A stretch of DNA of 5,907 nt from an uncultured Lachnospiraceae bacterium (GTDB lineage Bacteria > Bacillota > Clostridia > Lachnospirales > Lachnospiraceae): the NCBI GenBank assembly GCA_900555195.1, contig USKC01000202.1, positions 1 through 5,907 of the forward strand, read 5' to 3'. Numbering within the stretch: position 1 is the first letter of the stretch; each line of letters begins with the position of its first letter. The position numbers and the translations under genes are program-made. The notes under the pieces were generated by a model, which searched no databases, had not been told where the DNA came from, and was given only the letters and a program-made list of their open reading frames with translations. Positions 1 to 5,520 of this stretch are shown here, piece after piece.

Positions 1-597
1 CGTGCGGTTCCAGGCAAAACCGTCGTTCCTTGCCGCAGTATTGGCAACACCGGAATCAGCAACCAATTTTTCACCATTCTGAGGTTGTCCTGTGGATGCC
101 CCAATCTGAGGGTCGCCCACATAGAGGATTTTGGTTTCATCTGTTTCTCTGGCATAGAAAACTTCAGGTTCCGTCTCCACGCCGTTCTTCTCTACAGTAT
201 AATAATAAGTAGTGCCGGGACGAAGGCCGGTTACCTTTACACGGTTGAATTCATACTGTACCTGATTGGTGAGAGAAGGATCCACATCGCCTGCTGTTCC
301 GCGGAAAGTCTTCATGGAATCCGTGCTGGTTCCGAAATGAACGACCGGCGTGGCTTCGTCGCTTCCTTTCAGGCTATACCATGCAAAGTTGAGTTCTGTT
401 TCATCTTCGCCGGGAGCGATGGAAACCTGTGTGTAATCTGTTGCGATCGCATTCCAGTTCATTTCCCAGGCCTGCCAGGCCGCGCTGTTTCCTGTAACGG
501 AACTGTCATTATAATGGACAGTTGCTGCAATGGCTGAAATACCGGCTGTCGCTGTGAGAGCGAAGGCCAATAAGCATGCTACCAATTTCTTTTTCAT
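1..597 (-). CDS. Secreted purple acid phosphatase-like metallophosphoesterase, N-terminal part (3' end beyond window)
   Basis: Probable exported phosphomonoesterase or phosphodiesterase. The frame is open for 199 codons from the ATG at 597 to the left edge, so the C-terminal part is missing here. Residues 1-24 form a signal peptide: MKKK, then a hydrophobic core, then AIA before A25. Residues about 53-150 resemble the fibronectin-like N-terminal domain of purple acid phosphatases, with the characteristic stretch VTGLRPGTTYYYTV. The metallophosphatase domain then begins with beta-strand ILYV and GDPQIG (161-166), the first metal-binding motif, where the Asp is a metal ligand. The remaining ligand motifs would lie outside the window. 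The start is set by AGAGG at 606-610, 8 bases upstream, and by the signal peptide following at once. It is divergent from the ABC operon and has its own promoter. The family assignment is firm from domain order; the substrate cannot be told. Confidence 0.86.
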   Translation of the reverse strand, partial: MKKKLVACLLAFALTATAGISAIAATVHYNDSSVTGNSAAWQAWEMNWNAIATDYTQVSIAPGEDETELNFAWYSLKGSDEATPVVHFGTSTDSMKTFRGTAGDVDPSLTNQVQYEFNRVKVTGLRPGTTYYYTVEKNGVETEPEVFYARETDETKILYVGDPQIGASTGQPQNGEKLVADSGVANTAARNDGFAWNRT

Positions 598-616
598 GAC
601 ATTAACCTCTTTTCTG

Positions 617-664
617 TTCCGGCAGGCAACAAAATGGAGGGGTAAGGCCTCGCTGCTGCCGGAA
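617..664 (-). promoter_or_regulatory. Long stem-loop in the phosphoesterase mRNA leader
   Basis: TTCCGGCAG (617-625) and CTGCCGGAA (656-664) are perfect 9-base inverted repeats. Read as minus-strand RNA, the stem continues past one bulged C (626) with eight more pairs, several of them G-U, between 655-648 and 634-627. This leaves a 13-base C-rich loop at 635-647. The structure ends 6 bases before the Shine-Dalgarno AGAGG. No T-run follows, so it is not an intrinsic terminator. The loop contains CCCCTCC, which could pair over only about four bases with the gene's own Shine-Dalgarno. A role in mRNA stability or translation control is inference. Confidence 0.5.
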
Positions 665-692
665 GGTGCGTTTCAACTGACAGAGATTCTCT

Positions 693-702
693 CCGGGCCC
701 GG
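693..702. repeat. GC-rich perfect palindrome CCGGGCCCGG
   Basis: A self-complementary 10-base site lies about 20 bases inside the predicted phosphoesterase transcript. It could be an operator half-way into the leader or a chance restriction-like sequence. Only the symmetry is directly seen. Confidence 0.3.
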
Positions 703-728
703 TGGAGGATTCGTCTGCGTACAGGACG

Positions 729-757
729 AGTATAGACCTGATGTTAATGAAATTCAA
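729..757 (-). promoter_or_regulatory. Sigma-70-type promoter for the phosphoesterase gene
   Basis: On the minus strand, -35 TTGAAT (752-757) and -10 TATACT (729-734) are separated by exactly 17 bases. The -10 matches consensus at 5 of 6 positions and the -35 at 4 of 6. The predicted start near 722 gives a leader of about 125 bases that includes the stem-loop at 617-664. Confidence 0.55.
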
Positions 758-792
758 TAAACAGATCAATGTTTTTGAATAGATTTTACATT

Positions 793-802
793 TTGTTAAC
801 AA
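793..802. promoter_or_regulatory. AT-rich palindrome TTGTTAACAA, possible operator
   Basis: A perfect 10-base palindrome sits in the AT-rich centre of the divergent spacer. It lies about 36 bases upstream of the minus-strand -35 box and about 120 bases upstream of the plus-strand one. Position and symmetry would suit a dimeric regulator, but no second copy was seen and no regulator gene is in the window. Confidence 0.25.
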
Positions 803-921
803 TGCGCGTTTTCACTTTATCAGGGACATAAAAGACAGAGGAAAACGTATTCATACTTGGCTGCCCGCCCATCCCAAGGAAACATACCTGTCAGGCATTT
901 TATAGGATGGAAAGAAGGCAT

Positions 922-950
922 TTGCTTTTATGGGCAGTTGTGATTATAAT
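922..950 (+). promoter_or_regulatory. Promoter for the amino-acid ABC transporter operon
   Basis: A perfect -10 TATAAT (945-950) lies 17 bases after a weak -35 TTGCTT (922-927). Transcription would start near 957, giving a leader of about 44 bases. That is too short to hold a SAM riboswitch or T-box, both of which control some sulfur amino-acid transport genes in Firmicutes. If this is the only promoter, control should act at initiation. Confidence 0.55.
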
Positions 951-1000
951 CGGTATAGAGAAAATAGAAGGAGACTGATATAAGGAAGGAAACGAGTATT

Positions 1001-1675
1001 ATGACGGCAGAATTATGGAGCCTTTTGATTGATTCTTTTTGGAAAATCCTGCTGCCCGGCCTTACGATGACCATTCCGCTCACGGTCATCTCTTTTGCGT
1101 TTGCGCTCGTCATCGCTGTGGTGACGGCTCTGGTGCAGTTCGCAGGAGTGCGGGGGCTCAGACAGGTGGCTCGCTTTTATATTTGGGTGATTCGCGGCAC
1201 GCCGCTTTTGGTACAGCTGTTCGTGGTATTCTATGGTCTGCCCAATCTGGGGATCCTGATCGATCCGTTTCCGGCAGCTGTGTTGGTTTTTTCCATCAAT
1301 GAGGGTGCATACTGCGCGGAAACGATACGGGCGGCCCTGGAATCGGTGCCGAGAGGGCAGATGGAGGCCGGCGAGTGCGTAGGGATGTCCTACCTGCAGA
1401 TCATACGCCGGATCGTGCTGCCGCAGGCGATGCGCACCGCTTTTCCCACCCTTTCCAACTCCCTGATTTCCATGATTAAGGATACCTCCCTTGCTGCCAA
1501 CATTACGGTGACGGAGATGTTCATGGTAACCCAGCGCATCGTTGCGCGCACCTACGAGCCTTTGGCGCTCTACATAGAAGTGGGGTTGATTTATCTGCTG
1601 TTCTGCACGGTATTGACCAAGCTTCAGAGAGTGGGAGAAAAGAAGCTGCAAAGCTATGGATATCAGAAAGGGTGA
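1001..1675 (+). CDS. Polar amino-acid ABC transporter permease, cystine type
   Basis: Inner-membrane channel subunit of an importer, probably acting as a homodimer because no second permease gene is present. At 224 residues it has the usual HisM/GlnP family length. It carries the family signature [11 protein letters not shown] (63-73), then YGLP and IDPFPAA as in E. coli YecS/TcyL. The coupling loop at about 119-143 reads EAGECVG...IVLPQA and docks onto the ATPase; its EAA triplet is EAG here. Membrane segments fall near 15-45, 57-80, 90-110 and 188-208. The start ATG is preceded by AAGGAAGGA (982-990) with a 10-base gap. The stop is 4 bases before the ATPase start, so the two are translationally close. 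Cystine or a related polar amino acid is the likely substrate by resemblance; specificity is not proven. Confidence 0.95.
   Translation: MTAELWSLLIDSFWKILLPGLTMTIPLTVISFAFALVIAVVTALVQFAGVRGLRQVARFYIWVIRGTPLLVQLFVVFYGLPNLGILIDPFPAAVLVFSINEGAYCAETIRAALESVPRGQMEAGECVGMSYLQIIRRIVLPQAMRTAFPTLSNSLISMIKDTSLAANITVTEMFMVTQRIVARTYEPLALYIEVGLIYLLFCTVLTKLQRVGEKKLQSYGYQKG
1667..1672 (+). promoter_or_regulatory. Ribosome binding site that decides the ATPase start
   Basis: AAAGGG at 1667-1672, overlapping the end of the permease gene, lies 7 bases before the ATG at 1680. The in-frame ATG at 1656 has no comparable site at the right distance and would add eight residues ahead of the normal family N-terminus ([12 protein letters not shown]). 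Confidence 0.7.
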
Positions 1676-1679
1676 AAAG

Positions 1680-2429
1680 ATGCTGGAAGTAAGAGATGTG
1701 AGAAAATCTTTCGGAAGCCTGGAAGTATTAAAGGGCGTTAACCTGGAAGTGCATCAAAAAGACGTGGTAGCGATCCTGGGCCCCAGCGGTTCCGGAAAGA
1801 CCACGCTGCTTCGGTGTATGAATTTCCTTGAGCGGGCGGATAAAGGGGAGCTGATCTTTGACGGGGAGCACTTCCAGATGGAGCATATATCCAAAAAGGA
1901 TATTGCCAGGCTGCGCAGGAAAACTGCATTCGTGTTTCAGGACTATAATCTGTTCCGCAACAAAACAGCGCTGCAGAATGTGACGGAAGGGCTGATCGTT
2001 GCCAGAAAGATGCCGAAAGAAGAAGCTGTGAAAATAGGCATGCAGGCGCTGGACAAGGTGGGGCTGTCGGATCGGGTCAACCATTATCCCATTCAGCTGT
2101 CCGGAGGCCAGCAGCAGCGCGTGGCGATCGCCCGTGCCATAGCCACCAATCCGGAGATCATCTATTTTGATGAACCCACATCCGCGCTGGATCCGGAATT
2201 GACGCAGGAAGTGCTGGCGGTTATGCGCCAGCTGGCGGACGATGGCATGACTATGCTGGTGGTGACCCATGAGATCGGATTTGCCAGAAATGTGTCCAAT
2301 AAGGTGGTTTTTATGGAAAACGGCATTGTCGTGGAGGAAGGGGAGGCCAGGGCTTTCTTTGAGAATCCAAAGGAAGAGCGAACCAAGATGTTTCTGCGGA
2401 CGCTTGGCGGCGAGGCGATAAAAGGATAA
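1680..2429 (+). CDS. Polar amino-acid ABC transporter ATP-binding protein
   Basis: Cytoplasmic ATPase that drives the importer; 249 residues, full length for the GlnQ/HisP/TcyN family. All motifs are intact: Walker A GPSGSGKT (34-41), Q-loop Gln87 in [11 protein letters not shown] signature [14 protein letters not shown] (140-153), Walker B IIYFDEP (160-166), D-loop SALD (168-171) and H-loop His197 in VVTHEIGFA. The spacing [11 protein letters not shown] after Walker A is typical of polar amino-acid systems. It follows the permease by 4 bases and precedes the binding protein by 78 bases, in one operon. Nothing in the sequence is unusual. Confidence 0.97.
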   Translation: MLEVRDVRKSFGSLEVLKGVNLEVHQKDVVAILGPSGSGKTTLLRCMNFLERADKGELIFDGEHFQMEHISKKDIARLRRKTAFVFQDYNLFRNKTALQNVTEGLIVARKMPKEEAVKIGMQALDKVGLSDRVNHYPIQLSGGQQQRVAIARAIATNPEIIYFDEPTSALDPELTQEVLAVMRQLADDGMTMLVVTHEIGFARNVSNKVVFMENGIVVEEGEARAFFENPKEERTKMFLRTLGGEAIKG

Positions 2430-2492
2430 GAGACGGAAAAGAACGAAATGCGCATGGATGCAGGAATATGAAGAAATAAGTGTCCATAAATA

Positions 2493-2500
2493 GAGGAGGA
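2493..2500 (+). promoter_or_regulatory. Strong ribosome binding site of the binding-protein gene
   Basis: GAGGAGGA lies 7 bases before the ATG at 2508. It is the strongest Shine-Dalgarno sequence in the operon, fitting the common need for excess binding protein over membrane subunits. An ATG at 2503 is out of frame and hits a stop after two codons, so 2508 is the start. Confidence 0.7.
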
Positions 2501-2507
2501 AAATGCG

Positions 2508-3410
2508 ATGAAAAGAAAATATGCGATCACTTGGATGCTGACAGCGGCCCTGTTTGTGGCAGGGCTGACCGGCTGCTCTGCGGGCGGTCAGGAGACGGCA
2601 AACCAGGGCGCAGCGGCTGATACACAAGAGGCGTCAGGCAGCGCGGCTGCGGGCGAGAGCGCTTCCGAAGCTTCGGGAGGAACGGAATCTTCCAATGACC
2701 TGCTCTCTCAGATTCAGGAAAAGGGAGAAGTGACCATTGCCATGGAAGGAACCTGGGCTCCCTGGACATACCATGATGAGGATGACAATCTGGTGGGATT
2801 CGATGTGGAAATCGGGCAGCGGATTGCGGAGAAGCTGGGAGTGGAAGCAAATTTTGTGGAAGGCGAATGGGACGGCCTGCTGGCGGGTCTGGATGCCGGG
2901 CGTTATGACATGATGATTAACGGAGTGGATATTACGGAAGAGCGCGCGAATGCATACGACTTTTCCGAGCCGTACGCGTATAACCGGACTGCAGTGATCG
3001 TCCGGGGAGACGATGATTCCATCCAGACGATGGAGGATTTGAGCGGAAAGAATACCGCAAACACCATCTCCAGCACCTATGCGGAACTGGCGGAAAGTTA
3101 CGGTGCCACAGTTACGGGCGTGGACGATCTGAGCCAGACCTTTGAGCTGCTCTTAAGCGGCAGGATTGACGCCACGCTGAATGCAGAAGTTACCTATTAC
3201 GATTATATGGAAGCGCATCCGGATGCCAATCTGAAGATTGCCTGCCTTGCGGATGACGCCACGCATGTTGCGATTCCCTTCCGCAAGGGAGAAGATACTG
3301 CCTCCCTGCGTGAAGCGGTGAACCAGGCGATTGAAGAACTGCGGGATTCAGGAGAACTGTCCGAACTTTCTGAAAAGTACTTTGGAACAGATATCACGCA
3401 GGCAGAATAG
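2508..3410 (+). CDS. Amino-acid-binding lipoprotein of the ABC importer (family 3 solute-binding protein)
   Basis: Extracellular receptor that delivers substrate to the permease; 300 residues. A lipoprotein signal peptide ends at lipobox LTGC with Cys23 as the lipidated residue. A flexible Ala/Ser/Gly/Glu linker runs to about 62. The family 3 domain follows, from DLLSQIQEKGEVTIAMEGTWAPW (from residue 64) through LVGFDVEIGQRIAEKLG to the C-terminal SEKYFGTDIT, and it closely resembles E. coli TcyJ/FliY in order and motifs. The carboxylate-binding Arg is kept (ITEER, Arg146). The Asp that normally holds the substrate amino group (GRIDAxxxD in relatives) is replaced by Ala226 in GRIDATLNAEV, with Asn225 and Glu227 beside it. 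Substrate is therefore probably a polar amino acid such as cystine, but altered specificity is possible. It is the last gene of the operon; no clear plus-strand terminator follows. Confidence 0.95.
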   Translation: MKRKYAITWMLTAALFVAGLTGCSAGGQETANQGAAADTQEASGSAAAGESASEASGGTESSNDLLSQIQEKGEVTIAMEGTWAPWTYHDEDDNLVGFDVEIGQRIAEKLGVEANFVEGEWDGLLAGLDAGRYDMMINGVDITEERANAYDFSEPYAYNRTAVIVRGDDDSIQTMEDLSGKNTANTISSTYAELAESYGATVTGVDDLSQTFELLLSGRIDATLNAEVTYYDYMEAHPDANLKIACLADDATHVAIPFRKGEDTASLREAVNQAIEELRDSGELSELSEKYFGTDITQAE

Positions 3411-3419
3411 GGCGAATAA

Positions 3420-3581
3420 AAGCATAACCTGAACCCGGACGGAACGGTGGCCGTGATCGTGATGAACGCTTCCGATCAAACGCTCCAAGGGCAAATCCAC
3501 ATCAATGACACGGATGTGGATTTGCAGATGGATCCGCATAGCATTGGAACTCTGCTGCTGGATGAAATGGAATGTATATAA
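3420..3581 (+). pseudogene. Remnant of a glycoside hydrolase C-terminus (GH30-like beta domain)
   Basis: An open frame of 53 codons without a start codon begins right after an in-frame TAA (3417-3419) and ends at TAA 3579-3581. It reads NLNPDGTVAVIVMNASDQ, then DVDLQMDPHSIGTLLL near the end. This pattern (NPDG, a hydrophobic strand ending in N, then PHSI.TL just before the stop) is what closes GH30-type glucosylceramidases/xylanases, whose C-terminal beta domain ends the enzyme. The catalytic barrel and most of the beta domain are absent. The fragment lies only about 10-15 bases after the binding-protein stop, has no ribosome binding site and cannot be a working enzyme. A deletion, or arrival of the importer operon, probably removed the rest. 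Another glycosidase family with a similar C-terminal sandwich is possible. Confidence 0.7.
3491..3525. repeat. Perfect 13-bp hairpin inside the glycosidase remnant
   Basis: GCAAATCCACATC (3491-3503) and GATGTGGATTTGC (3513-3525) are exact inverted repeats around a 9-base loop. Neither strand has a T-run after the stem, so it is not a standard intrinsic terminator. Plus-strand transcripts reading out of the ABC operon would carry it about 80 bases after the binding-protein stop, where it could protect the mRNA 3' end. That role is inference. Confidence 0.6.
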
Positions 3582-3619
3582 TTTACAGCCGCCCTTTGTC
3601 TCTCCAGAAATCATCAATC

Positions 3620-3665
3620 AAAAAAGCGGTGCACCTGTTATGCTTGAATTATACAGGTGCACCGC
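3620..3665 (-). terminator. Rho-independent terminator of the TSUP-assT transcript
   Basis: Read on the minus strand, GCGGTGCACCTGT (3665-3653) pairs perfectly over 13 bases with ACAGGTGCACCGC (3638-3626) around a 14-base loop and is followed at once by six T (3625-3620). It lies 65 bases beyond the sulfotransferase stop. On the plus strand the stem is preceded by six A but followed by no T-run, so it should work mainly for the minus strand. Confidence 0.92.
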
Positions 3666-3730
3666 ATTAACTGATACCAAGTCTAAGTTGCCTTTCGATA
3701 TTTTCAGCGTGAACTGCCGCGCGCAGCTTG

Positions 3731-5497
3731 TCAACTGAAAGAAAACCAGAAGGTTTCGAAGGAATCCTTCATTACCCGATAGGTTTGAAGGTCACAGTCA
3801 TAAGAAAATTGCCGAATCAGGTTCCCGTCCGCATCATATTCTCCGAATACCTGCGCGGTTCCGCTGTTCACCACATAATTATCGCCGCAGGGAGTGACGT
3901 TGGAGACGATGCTGGAGTAGGGCACATCATAGGAGGATACCAGGGAGAAGGTATGCGCGTTCTCGTCCACCAGATAGGTATATACCTGGGAGGTGAGAGA
4001 GTCGCTGGTGAGAACCGTTCCCACGCTGTCCGGCAGATTCTCCGGATCATAATCATCCCGGGTGCCGTTCACCCAGTAATTATTGTTATACATGCGGAGA
4101 TAGTACTGACCATCCGGAAGGCTGTCATCTGCTACATATTCCACCGTATGCTGCCCATACTGGGGAACAAAATCTCCGGACTGGGTATAAGCATATTCCG
4201 CATAAGGCGTGTCCTTCCAGTATTGTTCATCTCCGATCAGATAATCCAGCTGAGGCTCCTCGTGGATATTTTTTATCTTAATAATGGTAGAGGTTTCACG
4301 CGAGCTGACGATTACACTGTCATCTTCGGGAAGATACTGGATGGTGTTGAGATGGATCCAGTCTTTCTTACCCGCAAGCCAGAAAAATTCATCCGTAGCG
4401 GTCAGGGAGGAAGCATCGTTCTCGTAGTAATCCGAGAAGATATCCTTGAAATCGATCAGTTCCGTTACCTCTTTGGTCTCCAGGTCGATCCCGATCAGCA
4501 TGTCTTCCAGATTCAGCTCGTCTTCCGTATCACTCGCCAGGGCGACAATGGAACCGTCGCCGGTCAGGACCATATCGTGATGCAGTTCATATTTCCCGGT
4601 TTCATAGATGGCTACCGCCTGGCCCAGACGATTGAATTCTGCCATTTTATATGCGGATACACAGGTCAGCATATTCCCTTCATTCCACAGGATACGATCT
4701 AACCCATAACCTTCCAAAATCATTTCATAACGCATGATGCCGCTATTGTCATAGAAGAAAGCATAGCCGGTATAACCGCCTACGCGGATCATGGCATACA
4801 GGCCATCAGAAAGGGCAACTGTGCTGCTGCCGTTTTCTGTATCCAGCTGTATTGGATAACCGGAGGTGGTCTCAGGCATTGTTACAGTAAATGTCATGCT
4901 GTTAATTACATTGCCATTTTTACCGAGCAATTCCAAGGTAACAGTATTTTCTCTCCCGGGAACTAAACCGATCATCTGGAATTCATGGCGTTTGGTTAAA
5001 GAGCCACCTTCATAGGCGTTTGCAGTAAAGTCTGGAATGGAGTCATCCTCTACATGAATGGTATACCGGATGCTACCCGCCCGATTGGTATTGAAATAGA
5101 AATACAAACTGTTGCTGGCTGTACCAAAGGGATTAATGACAACAAGGGGGCTATCCAGCGTGCGGCTGCTACCATCGGACATCTTTACGATGGTGGCAGC
5201 TAGCCTTTCCTGTACGCGCTCATCATAAAAAGTAAATGCTTCTTCCTCATATTCTTCGGGGAGAATCTGGATGATATTTATGGAAGACTCGACAGAATCT
5301 TCAAAGATGGATATGTTCAATTCTTCATCGGTCAAGAGAAGATCACCGGTCTTAACAGACCAGTCATCCCGAATGGATGTCTCCGCAGAGAGAAAATTTT
5401 TGGCGTATATAACTACGCCGATAATGACCAGAACCAGCACGGCAACGACAACGATGCTGGCAATCAAAATGTGCTTCCGGGTGAGTTTCTTTTTCAT
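3731..5497 (-). CDS. assT: Membrane-anchored aryl-sulfate sulfotransferase (AssT family)
   Basis: Bacterial arylsulfotransferase: moves a sulfuryl group from a phenolic sulfate ester to another phenol without PAPS. It has 588 residues. One N-terminal transmembrane helix (about 10-31) after MKKKLTRK has no lipobox Cys or clear cleavage site, so the enzyme is likely anchored facing outside. An N-terminal beta domain (about 115-207) is followed by the beta-propeller. The four residues of the E. coli AssT active site can be placed: His307 (or 306) in ELHHDMV, His382 in DWIHLN, Arg400 in VSSRETS and His450 in YGQHTVEY, the last being the equivalent of the transiently sulfated His. The His382-Arg400 gap of 18 equals that recalled for E. 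coli. The start is supported by AAAGGGA at 5505-5511, 7 bases upstream. The gene follows the transporter gene by 23 bases, so the two are probably co-transcribed, and ends at the terminator at 3620-3665. Physiological donor and acceptor are unknown. Confidence 0.92.
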   Translation of the reverse strand: MKKKLTRKHILIASIVVVAVLVLVIIGVVIYAKNFLSAETSIRDDWSVKTGDLLLTDEELNISIFEDSVESSINIIQILPEEYEEEAFTFYDERVQERLAATIVKMSDGSSRTLDSPLVVINPFGTASNSLYFYFNTNRAGSIRYTIHVEDDSIPDFTANAYEGGSLTKRHEFQMIGLVPGRENTVTLELLGKNGNVINSMTFTVTMPETTSGYPIQLDTENGSSTVALSDGLYAMIRVGGYTGYAFFYDNSGIMRYEMILEGYGLDRILWNEGNMLTCVSAYKMAEFNRLGQAVAIYETGKYELHHDMVLTGDGSIVALASDTEDELNLEDMLIGIDLETKEVTELIDFKDIFSDYYENDASSLTATDEFFWLAGKKDWIHLNTIQYLPEDDSVIVSSRETSTIIKIKNIHEEPQLDYLIGDEQYWKDTPYAEYAYTQSGDFVPQYGQHTVEYVADDSLPDGQYYLRMYNNNYWVNGTRDDYDPENLPDSVGTVLTSDSLTSQVYTYLVDENAHTFSLVSSYDVPYSSIVSNVTPCGDNYVVNSGTAQVFGEYDADGNLIRQFSYDCDLQTYRVMKDSFETFWFSFS

Positions 5498-5520
5498 CTG
5501 ACAGTCCCTTTCTTATGCGC

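Larger units (their letters stand above)
598..1000. other. Divergent intergenic region between phosphoesterase and ABC operon
   Basis: This 403-base spacer separates two genes transcribed away from each other. It holds a promoter for each direction (729-757 minus, 922-950 plus), a stem-loop in the phosphoesterase leader (617-664), a GC-rich palindrome (693-702) and an AT-rich palindrome (793-802). I see no convincing gene in it. The stretch from about 803 to 920 shows nothing recognisable. Confidence 0.8.
3411..3730. other. Convergent intergenic region with gene remnant and terminator
   Basis: This 320-base gap lies between the 3' ends of the ABC operon and the sulfotransferase gene. It holds a glycoside hydrolase remnant (3420-3581), a hairpin inside the remnant (3491-3525) and the minus-strand terminator (3620-3665). 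The right-hand 65 bases (3666-3730) contain no recognised element apart from a short coding-like stretch described in the findings. Confidence 0.8.

Noticed and set aside
85..537. Plus-strand frame opposite the phosphoesterase
   Set aside because: The minus strand gives a signal peptide, a PAP-like N-terminal domain and a metal motif; the plus frame gives nothing recognisable.
907..978. Hydrophobic 23-residue mini frame (starting MERRHLLLWAVVIII) ahead of the permease
   Set aside because: It has no ribosome binding site and overlaps the predicted promoter, so the predicted transcript would not contain its start.
957..1000. Riboswitch or T-box controlling the amino-acid importer
   Set aside because: The predicted leader is only about 44 bases and contains no terminator-like hairpin.
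1656..1679. Upstream ATG for the ATPase, overlapping the permease gene
   Set aside because: It lacks a suitably spaced ribosome binding site and adds residues not expected in the family; ATG at 1680 fits better.
1728..2627. Long minus-strand open frame opposite the ATPase and binding-protein genes
   Set aside because: It overlaps two clear genes, is His/Arg/Leu-rich in the way of shadow frames and shows no family features. The same applies to the minus-strand frame at 1013-1651.
3348..3738. Other small frames across the convergent spacer (minus 3348-3617, plus 3505-3738)
   Set aside because: They have no recognisable features and overlap the binding-protein end, the glycosidase remnant or the terminator.
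3728..4702. Long plus-strand open frame opposite the sulfotransferase gene
   Set aside because: It is antisense to a well-supported AssT gene, has no recognisable domains, and its length is explained by the codon use of the opposite strand.
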